Assembly (NCBI GenBank): GCA_945870085.1
Contig: CAMBQX010000021.1
Span: forward strand, 1-15,786
DNA length: 15,786 nucleotides
Direction: 5' to 3'
Source of the DNA: Bifidobacterium breve
GTDB taxonomy: Bacteria; Actinomycetota; Actinomycetes; S36-B12
Positions 1 to 5,226 of this stretch are shown here, piece by piece. The translations under genes and the position numbers were made by a program. Each line of letters begins with the position of its first letter. Position 1 is the stretch's first letter. The notes beneath the pieces are model-generated. The model searched no databases. It was given only the letters and a program-made list of their open reading frames with translations, and was not told the DNA's origin.

Positions 1-303
1 CGTGCTGGCTTCATTGTTAACGCGCTGCTTTTCCCGTATCTCAATGACGCTATTCGCATGCTGGAGATGAACTATGCCGATGCTGATGACATTGACCTAG
101 CCATGAAGCGTGGCTGTGGCTACCCGATGGGCCCATTCGAGCTACTTGATGTAGTTGGCCTTGATGTTTCACTTGCTATCCAGCAGACCCTTTATCGCGA
201 ATTTCGCGAACGCGGGTTCGCCCCGGCTCCGCGGCTTGAGCACCTGGTTACCGCCGGCTACTTGGGGCGTAAGACGGGCCGCGGTTTTCGGGTTTACGCC
301 TAA
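1..303 (+). CDS. 3-hydroxyacyl-CoA (3-hydroxybutyryl-CoA) dehydrogenase, C-terminal part (5' truncated by window)
   Basis: Reading frame 1 is open from the first base to TAA at 301-303, giving the last 100 residues of a protein whose start lies outside the window. The visible part is the helical C-terminal domain of the 3HCDH family: an N-terminal RAGFIVNALL stretch, the PMGPFELLDVVGLD motif that closes the dimer and substrate pocket, and the terminal GYLGRKTGRGF motif. The NAD-binding Rossmann domain and the catalytic His-Glu pair are not visible. The family oxidises (S)-3-hydroxyacyl-CoA to 3-oxoacyl-CoA, or runs in reverse on acetoacetyl-CoA. The thiolase and crotonyl-CoA carboxylase/reductase elsewhere in the window suggest a C4 (hydroxybutyryl-CoA) role, but this fragment cannot separate Hbd from PaaH or FadB-like paralogues. 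Confidence 0.9.
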   Translation, partial: RAGFIVNALLFPYLNDAIRMLEMNYADADDIDLAMKRGCGYPMGPFELLDVVGLDVSLAIQQTLYREFRERGFAPAPRLEHLVTAGYLGRKTGRGFRVYA

Positions 304-318
304 TGCTGACTAGCTGTC

Positions 319-636
319 ATGGGGCGTAAGCATCACCGTAAACCTGGTTCATCAGGTGAGGAGCGCGGTCCAGGTGGATCGAGTGCGCGGCGTGTTGAGG
401 ACTATGACGGCGAGGATTGGGTAGTGCAGTCCATCACCGGTTCAAGTTCGACCAAAACCTATCGCTGCCCAGGGTGCGACCAAGAAATCCGACCCGCCAC
501 ACCACATGTGGTGACCTACCCGGCCGATGGTCTTGGTGGTGTCGAAGCACGGCGCCATTGGCATACCGCCTGCTGGAGTTCGCGCCATAACCGTGGGCCG
601 CGCACCATGCGGTCAGCGGGCGGGCCACGCTACTGA
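319..636 (+). CDS. Small zinc-ribbon-like actinobacterial protein, function unknown
   Basis: A 105-residue protein begins 15 bases after the dehydrogenase stop. The N-terminal 25 residues are basic and Gly/Ser-rich and probably disordered. They are followed by GEDWVVQSITG, a CPGC pair (C50, C53), H63 and a closing HWHTACW segment (H80, H82, C85), ending in a basic tail. The cysteine and histidine spacing suggests one bound zinc. The same CPGCDQEI...HWHTACW architecture is widespread in actinobacteria, where it often carries the label 'ATP/GTP-binding protein'. I see no P-loop, so that name has no support in this sequence. No clear Shine-Dalgarno precedes the start. It probably shares a transcript with the dehydrogenase upstream and the hydrolase downstream (1-base gap). 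Its biochemical role is unknown. Confidence 0.8.
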   Translation: MGRKHHRKPGSSGEERGPGGSSARRVEDYDGEDWVVQSITGSSSTKTYRCPGCDQEIRPATPHVVTYPADGLGGVEARRHWHTACWSSRHNRGPRTMRSAGGPRY

Positions 637-637
637 C

Positions 638-1381
638 ATGACTACCTCAAATATTGTCGCGAATTCAGTGCTGCCGGCGCTACGAATACCACTAACGCTG
701 ACGACGTCGGACGGATTAAGACTTGTTGGCGAATTAGCGCTACCCGAGCGCAATACGCCGGTGGCTTCGATCGTCTGCGTGCATCCGTTACCCACCCACG
801 GCGGAATGATGGATAGTCACGTGCTGCGCAAGATGGCTTGGCGATTGCCGGCACTCGCCGATATCGCGGTATTGCGGTTCAATACTCGTGGCACACAAAG
901 TGCGGATGGGCAAAGTGAAGGCGAATTTGACAACGGGCGCGATGAAGGCCTCGACCTACAGGCGGCCATCGGCGAGATCGAAGCCCGATCACTTCCAGCC
1001 CCTTGGCTGGTGGGGTGGTCATTTGGCACCGACGTGATTTTGCGACATGGCAATTTGGATCCGGTACGTGGGGCGATTCTGCTTTCACCACCGCTGCGTT
1101 TTGCCACCGATACGGATCTACTCACCTGGGCCGAAACCGGTCGGGACCTCACCTGCGTTGTACCCGAACTCGATGATTATCTTGTCCCTGAAGCTGCGCG
1201 CCCTAGGTTCTCGATAGTTCCGCAGGCCGAAGTCATCGCGGTCGCCGGCGCCAAGCACCTGTGGGTGGGGGAGACAAATGTTCGCGCCGCCATTGACGAG
1301 ATCGTCAAGCGGGTCGCACCACACGCGTGGCCACTTCCGCACCAATGGGCTGGGCCGATGGAACGCTGGAGTGATCTATGA
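638..1381 (+). CDS. Alpha/beta hydrolase (COG2945-like)
   Basis: A 247-residue alpha/beta-hydrolase. The first beta strand leads to the CVHPLPTHGG oxyanion loop (about residues 47-56), then RFNTRGTQSADG, typical of the dienelactone-hydrolase/YsgA-like branch. The nucleophile elbow is GWSFG with Ser128. The probable acid is Asp179 or Asp180 and the catalytic base is His207 in GAKHLWVG. No signal peptide is seen, so it is probably cytoplasmic. The frame is open from 527, but I chose ATG 638 because it falls one base after the stop of the zinc protein and leaves a normal-length N-terminus. The 3' end overlaps the next hydrolase by ATGA, indicating translational coupling. The substrate cannot be read from sequence; an ester or thioester is likely. 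Confidence 0.85.
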   Translation: MTTSNIVANSVLPALRIPLTLTTSDGLRLVGELALPERNTPVASIVCVHPLPTHGGMMDSHVLRKMAWRLPALADIAVLRFNTRGTQSADGQSEGEFDNGRDEGLDLQAAIGEIEARSLPAPWLVGWSFGTDVILRHGNLDPVRGAILLSPPLRFATDTDLLTWAETGRDLTCVVPELDDYLVPEAARPRFSIVPQAEVIAVAGAKHLWVGETNVRAAIDEIVKRVAPHAWPLPHQWAGPMERWSDL

Positions 1382-2145
1382 GCGGACAAACAGTGGTGTT
1401 ATTGCACGCATTTCCCTTCGATGCCCGGCTTTGGGCACCTCAAGCGGAGGTACTTGCTGCCGCTGGCTCGCAAGTGCACGCACCTAATCTGCCAGGATTT
1501 GGTGGCACCGAATTGTTGCCTGGGGCTCCAAGTATTGACTCAGTAGCGGATGCGATTCTTGCGGACTTGGAGCACCGCGGGATCGACCGTGCAGTACTCG
1601 GCGGGATCTCACTTGGTGGATATGTCGCCATGGCGATGCTGCGCAAACGCCCCGAAATGTTTACAGCGGCCATCTGCTGTGACACCAAGGCCAGTGCCGA
1701 CACTGAGTTAGCCCGCGAAAATAGATTTCGGATGGCCAAGGCCGTCACCGAAAACCCGCAGGAGTGTGGTCGGATTTTGCAGCAGGCGATGCTCGCTGGG
1801 CTTCTTGGGCAGGTGACCCGTGACACCCGGCCAGAATTGGTTGCTCAGGTATCAGCCTGGCTAGATGATGCGGGCCCAAAGGCAGTTGCTTGGTATCAGC
1901 AGGCGATGGCCGATCGAGTAGAATCACTTACAACACTCGGTGCACTTGATATCCCGGTGCTCATACTTTGGGGTTCCGGTGACACGTTGAGCCCCGAGGC
2001 TGACCAGATGGCTATGTTGCAAGTGCTGCGCCGCGGTCAAGAAGTGAAAATCGCCGGCGCCGGCCACTTAAGTATTGTGGAGCACCCAGGAAGTACGTCA
2101 CGGGCGATCAAAGATTTCATCGCTGCAGTCCGCAGGCCTGATTAG
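1378..2145 (+). CDS. Alpha/beta hydrolase (proline iminopeptidase/esterase-like fold)
   Basis: A 255-residue single-domain alpha/beta hydrolase. Seen in the sequence: a VVLLHAFPFD oxyanion segment (residues 6-15), LPGFGGTE, the nucleophile elbow GGISLGG with Ser78, the acid Asp202 in WGSGDTLSP and His230 in GAGHLSIVEHP. The triad is therefore complete. The start overlaps the stop of the preceding hydrolase (ATGA) and has GGAG at 1368-1371 with 6-base spacing. Two tandem hydrolases of different subfamilies in one transcript suggest related but non-identical ester or acyl substrates. The fold is shared by esterases, lactonases, 3-oxoadipate enol-lactonase and MhpC-type enzymes, and I would not choose among them. 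It is the last gene before the repeat-rich region. Confidence 0.85.
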   Translation: MSGQTVVLLHAFPFDARLWAPQAEVLAAAGSQVHAPNLPGFGGTELLPGAPSIDSVADAILADLEHRGIDRAVLGGISLGGYVAMAMLRKRPEMFTAAICCDTKASADTELARENRFRMAKAVTENPQECGRILQQAMLAGLLGQVTRDTRPELVAQVSAWLDDAGPKAVAWYQQAMADRVESLTTLGALDIPVLILWGSGDTLSPEADQMAMLQVLRRGQEVKIAGAGHLSIVEHPGSTSRAIKDFIAAVRRPD

Positions 2146-2273
2146 GTTCATTAGCGACTTGCCGGTCACCGGGAGTTGTTTGGCGTTTTGCTATTGCCTT
2201 TTGCCGGGTTTGGTGTTCCAATTAAGTAAGTGGCGTACCTTGGCGCCGCTAGCATTTCCACATTTACTGACGT

Positions 2274-2279
2274 AAAGGA
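2274..2279 (+). promoter_or_regulatory. Shine-Dalgarno site of mini-gene copy 1
   Basis: AAAGGA lies 10 bases before ATG 2290. It supports this ATG as the true start, although the reading frame stays open from 2230. The conserved block of the family also begins exactly at this ATG. Confidence 0.6.
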
Positions 2280-2289
2280 CGTAAACCTG

Positions 2290-2454
2290 ATGCCAAATAT
2301 TGATGTTGCTACCCCAGTGAGTTCCGCGCCAACTGATCGGCTCGCACTCGGTGTTGGTTGGGTACGCCCCGGTGTGGCCGGTTTCGGCGGCACCCCACAA
2401 ATATCGCTTACTCAACCTAATGGTGACTACTGCTTTGAGGGTAATGAAGAGTAG
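2290..2454 (+). CDS. Small precursor-like peptide, copy 1 (54 aa)
   Basis: A 54-residue peptide with no family I recognise. Residues 1-34 are the conserved segment: MPNIDVATPVSSAP, DRLALGVGWVRPG, then VAGFGG. The tail runs from T35 to E54, contains a single Cys (C48) in DYCFEG and ends NEE. It matches copy 3 at 30 of 34 leader positions and copy 2 at 25 of 34. Five of the nine codon differences from copy 3 in this block are synonymous and the other four are mostly conservative, which favours translation over a non-coding repeat. No signal peptide or membrane helix is visible. Conserved front, Gly-Gly and variable Cys-bearing end is the plan of RiPP or class II bacteriocin precursors, but that identity is inferred. 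The stop is followed by a stable hairpin at 2462-2479. Confidence 0.7.
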   Translation: MPNIDVATPVSSAPTDRLALGVGWVRPGVAGFGGTPQISLTQPNGDYCFEGNEE

Positions 2455-2461
2455 CACCGTT

Positions 2462-2484
2462 CCCTACCGCTAGGTAGGGTGTTT
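2462..2484 (+). terminator. Hairpin after mini-gene copy 1 (terminator-like)
   Basis: CCCTACC (2462-2468) and GGTAGGG (2473-2479) form a perfect 7-bp stem with a GCTA loop, followed by TGTTT. It starts 8 bases after the stop of copy 1. The T-tract is short, so it may be a terminator, a transcript-stabilising hairpin or an attenuator. The equivalent hairpin after copy 2 keeps all its pairs despite sequence changes. Confidence 0.6.
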
Positions 2485-2512
2485 AAACCCTGCTGCTGGC
2501 CCCTGACCGCTC
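2480..2512 (+). repeat. 33-base conserved tail, copy A
   Basis: The segment directly after the hairpin includes TTTAAACCCTG and GCTGGCCCCTGACCGCTC. It recurs at 2938-2970 with two differences, both transitions. It is non-coding in the mini-gene frame. Together with the hairpin it makes a 51-base block shared by copies 1 and 2 and absent after copies 3 and 4. Confidence 0.8.
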
Positions 2513-2642
2513 TCGGCCTGGGTCCGGTTGTTTGCGGTAGTAAACTCGAACACTCCAAGTGGTAACAGCCGAACCTACGTCGCACAGGTGGCCCCGTTAT
2601 GCACGGGCGCATCTTCGCACTTCAGAAAATGTTACTAGGCTC

Positions 2643-2671
2643 TTGGTTTTTGGTCGGGCGTGTTTTAATAT
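2643..2671 (+). promoter_or_regulatory. Candidate sigma-70-type promoter for mini-gene copy 2
   Basis: TTGGTT (2643-2648), a 17-base spacer and TAATAT (2666-2671) lie about 54 bases before the ATG of copy 2, in a locally AT-rich patch between a terminator-like hairpin and the gene. The spacing and -10 are good. This would give copy 2 its own transcript, but it is a pattern match only. Confidence 0.4.
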
Positions 2672-2724
2672 GAGTTACCGGTGCCCGCTTTGGGTATTGG
2701 CTCGTCCAACGATTGGGGCGCTAA

Positions 2725-2913
2725 ATGCCAAGTACCGACGTTAATTCACCAGTTAGTTCAGCGCCGATCGGTCGGCTCGCACTCGGTGTTGGTTGGGTGC
2801 GCCCCGGTGCGGCAAGCATCGGCGGCACGCTAAACCCCTCTAATGATTGGGCCTTCAAATGTATGGGGCGGTGCAGTTCGGGGAGCTGGTGTTTTGAGGG
2901 AACTGAAGAGTAG
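2725..2913 (+). CDS. Small precursor-like peptide, copy 2 (62 aa, three Cys)
   Basis: The longest and most diverged complete member, 62 residues. The front reads MPSTDVNSPVSSAP, GRLALGVGWVRPG, then AASIGG. The core LALGVGWVRPG is unchanged from copy 1 at protein level, while positions 3-8, 15-16 and 29-32 vary. After Gly33-Gly34 the tail T35-E62 starts TLNPS and carries three Cys (C46, C50, C56) with several Ser, then WCFEGTEE, matching the end of copy 1. The tail differs from copy 1 by an insertion-like expansion (FKCMGRCSSGSW), as expected of a hypervariable product region. A weak GGGG (2715-2718) precedes ATG 2725 by 6 bases. Cys and Ser residues would allow disulfide, thioether or other crosslinks, but nothing in the window proves modification. 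Confidence 0.7.
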   Translation: MPSTDVNSPVSSAPIGRLALGVGWVRPGAASIGGTLNPSNDWAFKCMGRCSSGSWCFEGTEE

Positions 2914-2919
2914 CCCCTT

Positions 2920-2942
2920 CCCCGCTACTAGGTGGGGTATTT
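2920..2942 (+). terminator. Hairpin after mini-gene copy 2 (terminator-like)
   Basis: CCCCGCT (2920-2926) pairs with GGTGGGG (2931-2937) around an ACTA loop, using two G-T wobbles, and is followed by TATTT. Compared with the hairpin after copy 1, the fourth pair changed from T-A to C-G on both sides. The other stem changes (A-T to G-T, C-G to T-G) also keep pairing. Confidence 0.6.
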
Positions 2943-2970
2943 AAACCCTGTTGCTGGCCCCTGACCGCTC
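2938..2970 (+). repeat. 33-base conserved tail, copy B
   Basis: Counterpart of 2480-2512, containing TTTAAACCCTGTTGCTGG and CCCCTGACCGCTC. The match ends at 2970, after which an A-rich stretch leads into copy 3. Confidence 0.8.
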
Positions 2971-3036
2971 AACAAAAGAAGTTCACACCTACCAACGAAG
3001 TAATAGATCACAACAACGAGAAGGACGGAGCCCTAA

Positions 3037-3198
3037 ATGCCAAATATTGATATTGCTACCCCAGTAAGTTCAGCGCCATCTGATCGGCTCGCTCTCGGTG
3101 TTGGTTGGGTGCGGTCCGGTGTGGCCGGTATCGGCGGCACACTAAACCCTTCCGCGGCCTATTGTGACGAGAGTTTTGTGAGACAATGTGGAATGTAG
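3037..3198 (+). CDS. Small precursor-like peptide, copy 3 (53 aa, two Cys)
   Basis: A 53-residue member, short enough to be missed by common gene callers. The front reads MPNIDIATPVSSAP, DRLALGVGWVRSG, then VAGIGG (30 of 34 identical to copy 1). The tail T35-M53 begins TLNPS as in copy 2, then AAYCDESFVRQCGM with C43 and C51. The CFEG-x-EE end of copies 1 and 2 is absent, so either this is a different product sequence or the 3' end has shifted frame. It has the best ribosome site of the set: GAGAAGGACGGAG at 3018-3030, six bases before the ATG. No hairpin like those after copies 1 and 2 follows; only a short GGGG...CCCC inverted repeat is seen just after the stop. Confidence 0.65.
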   Translation: MPNIDIATPVSSAPSDRLALGVGWVRSGVAGIGGTLNPSAAYCDESFVRQCGM

Positions 3199-3319
3199 GG
3201 GGCACTCCCCACCGTAACATGATGACAATGCTCGTCCGCCAAAATACGTAGCCGCCGACCCACCACCAACCCCCAAATCCCAGCCAGCCCAAACCGCACG
3301 CCAATAGACTGCTGAATCG

Positions 3320-5206
3320 CTAGAGGCCGGTGGCGTCCTTAATTACCTTGGCATATGCGGCTGCACCTTTTGCCGAGAGGTGAACTCCATCTGAAACGAA
3401 GTAGTCGCGCTTACCGGCGCTGGCCGCGTACCAATCGGCGATGACGGCATTTGGGTAGTCGGGCACCACCTTGGCAATAACCCCATTATTTGGGTCCTGC
3501 CAAACCCGTGGCACATCTGAATTGACGATCACTACGCGCGGGTAATCGGAGAGCTGATCTAGCATATTTCGTAACATGCTCTCAGTTAGAACCCCGTTGG
3601 TGCCTGGGTGAACAACCACAATGGGCGCGAGTTTGTCTGATGCAATCAACTCGCGGATATCGCCGATGAAGGCGCCTGGCATTCGGGCTACTGCTGCATC
3701 AACGCGAATCCCCGAGATAGCGTCCTTCACGGCACTGCGGGCACCGAGCAGCACGGAGTCACCGATGGCGCTTACCGGTCCCGGATTAAATGTTGGAGTG
3801 GGCGTTGCGGACGGCAGCTGTGCTGAAGTAGGAGCTGGCGACGAAGTTGCGCTGGCGATTGGAATTGGGAGGTTGTCGAAGGTGACTGCAGTGGTGCCGG
3901 GCACACCGTCATCGATTGCGGCAACCACATCAGGGGCAGTTGCTACTTCGGCGGTTGCCAATGCGGCGCCTAGGGCAAGCACCCCAATGCTGGACCACAC
4001 AGCCACTCTCACGCCGATTCGAGTCTGACGCTTACGATCTTCGCCGGTGGATGCGCGCCAAGACTTGATCCATCGGTCGATTGCACCTCGCCTGATCGGG
4101 AGTTCAATGAATCTAAAACTTGCTTCAGCAATTACGAAGGTCAAGGTGAGCCGCAAGATGAGCAGGGCTAGGCCATCCATCTCGATATCAAGCATTGGCC
4201 GAGTCACCATGAAGATGGGCCAATGCCAAAGATAAAGGCCGTATGAGCGCTGGCCGATGTAACGCCATGGTTGCGAGCCGATCCACCGGCCAATTGGTAA
4301 TCCCGGGTGGGTTGCACAGGCGATGAGGATTGCGGTGAAAACAGCGATCGCTAAGAAGCCTCCGTGGTAGAGCCAGGGGCTGAACTCACCGGCCCGCAGA
4401 AAAACAGCGATGATTGCCAGGGCAGCTAAGACACCAAGTGTGGTGCCGAGAACGTGATAATTCTTTGGGATTCCAGCGGTCAAGTGCGCCGGGCGCCAAA
4501 ACGTGGCAAGTAGTGCCCCAACGAGTAGGCCTGAGATGTGGGTGTCGGTACCGAAGTAGGCGCGGCTCGGGTCGGCGAAATCTGGGTAGCCACCTGCGAT
4601 CGTTAAGTAGAGCATCCACGCCGTGGACAGTAAGGCAACTGCAGCTGCGATTAACGCGACTCCGCGCCGGCCAAATCGTCGGACACAAAGGTACGCGATC
4701 GCCGGCCAAATCAAGTAGAACTGCTCTTCAACCGATAGTGACCACAGATGCTTTAGGAATGGCGGCCTTCCGGTAAATGCAAAATACGATTGATCGGCGA
4801 AGATGTACCACCAGTTGTTCACGTAGAAAAGTGAGGCGAGTGCATCACTCGCGAACTGGTGTGCTGCATCTCGATAGAAGATCGCGGTAGCTATTCCGAC
4901 AACGATAAGCATTAACAGCAAGGCGGGCAGCAAACGCCTAGCGCGTCCTAAGTAGAAGTTGGCGAAGTCAATTCGACCTGACCTATTAAACTCCTCGAGA
5001 ATAATTGAAGTGATCAAGAATCCGCTGAGCACGAAGAAAACGTCGACACCTAGAAATCCACCACGTAACCATGAAATATCTCCGTGATAAAGCAGCACTG
5101 CCATTACCGCTAGTGCTCGGACGCCATCTAGCCCCGGCAGGTAACCCATGGTTGAGCCAGATCGTCCAACCCGCCAGGGCATGGCTGGGGTGACGGTGGC
5201 GCTCAT
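3320..5206 (-). CDS. Membrane acyltransferase (OafA/YrhL type) with C-terminal SGNH domain
   Basis: A 628-residue fusion. Residues about 21-380 are an Acyltransferase_3 domain with many transmembrane helices, starting YLPGLDGVRALAVMAVLLYH (presumed catalytic His41), then GGFLGVDVFFVLSGFLIT and SVEEQFYLIWP. A further helix near 400-425 leads to a Ser/Thr/Pro/Ala-rich linker, then an SGNH-hydrolase-like domain from about 478 with GDS (Ser484), GTN (535-537) and DGVH (Asp606, His609). The family transfers acyl groups, often O-acetyl, to cell-surface glycans or other extracytoplasmic acceptors; the SGNH part would work outside the membrane. The acceptor here is unknown. The ATG lies 20 bases after the ccr stop on the same strand, so it could be the distal gene of the epimerase-ccr transcript. 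It converges on the mini-gene array. Confidence 0.9.
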   Translation of the reverse strand: MSATVTPAMPWRVGRSGSTMGYLPGLDGVRALAVMAVLLYHGDISWLRGGFLGVDVFFVLSGFLITSIILEEFNRSGRIDFANFYLGRARRLLPALLLMLIVVGIATAIFYRDAAHQFASDALASLFYVNNWWYIFADQSYFAFTGRPPFLKHLWSLSVEEQFYLIWPAIAYLCVRRFGRRGVALIAAAVALLSTAWMLYLTIAGGYPDFADPSRAYFGTDTHISGLLVGALLATFWRPAHLTAGIPKNYHVLGTTLGVLAALAIIAVFLRAGEFSPWLYHGGFLAIAVFTAILIACATHPGLPIGRWIGSQPWRYIGQRSYGLYLWHWPIFMVTRPMLDIEMDGLALLILRLTLTFVIAEASFRFIELPIRRGAIDRWIKSWRASTGEDRKRQTRIGVRVAVWSSIGVLALGAALATAEVATAPDVVAAIDDGVPGTTAVTFDNLPIPIASATSSPAPTSAQLPSATPTPTFNPGPVSAIGDSVLLGARSAVKDAISGIRVDAAVARMPGAFIGDIRELIASDKLAPIVVVHPGTNGVLTESMLRNMLDQLSDYPRVVIVNSDVPRVWQDPNNGVIAKVVPDYPNAVIADWYAASAGKRDYFVSDGVHLSAKGAAAYAKVIKDATGL

Positions 5207-5226
5207 GTGCTGATGTTAGGTGGTAA

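Larger units (their letters stand above)
2290..3198 (+). repeat. Tandem array of three paralogous mini-genes
   Basis: Three copies of one short coding unit lie in the same orientation, with start codons at 2290, 2725 and 3037 (spacings 435 and 312 bases). The homologous block is the first 34 codons. Copies 1 and 2 also share the last coding segment, a hairpin and a 33-base tail beyond the stop. The sequences between the units are otherwise unrelated by eye. A fourth, inverted and truncated copy sits at 15044-15154, so this is both a tandem and a dispersed family. Confidence 0.85.

Noticed and set aside
527..637. Longer N-terminus for the first hydrolase from ATG 527
   Set aside because: The extra 37 residues overlap the zinc-ribbon gene in another frame and look unlike a hydrolase start. 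ATG 638 fits the operon junction.
2146..2289. Promoter for copy 1 (TTGCCG 2201-2206 with TAAGTA 2223-2228)
   Set aside because: The spacer is 16 bases and both boxes are weak matches, so it is not reported as a feature. Copy 1 could equally be read through from the hydrolase.
2559..2744. 61-codon plus-strand ORF between copies 1 and 2
   Set aside because: It overlaps the start of copy 2 in another frame, has no ribosome site and no recognisable features.
2290..3198. CRISPR array or simple non-coding tandem repeat
   Set aside because: The units are far apart (435 and 312 bases), have ribosome sites and in-frame stops, and differ partly at synonymous positions. There are no short direct repeats with uniform spacers and no cas genes.
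3056..3304. 82-codon minus-strand ORF with a Gly/Trp-rich start (GLGWLGFGGWWWVGGY)
   Set aside because: It is antisense to mini-gene copy 3, and its Trp/Gly richness comes from reading the C-rich patch at 3245-3300 backwards. The family evidence lies on the plus strand.
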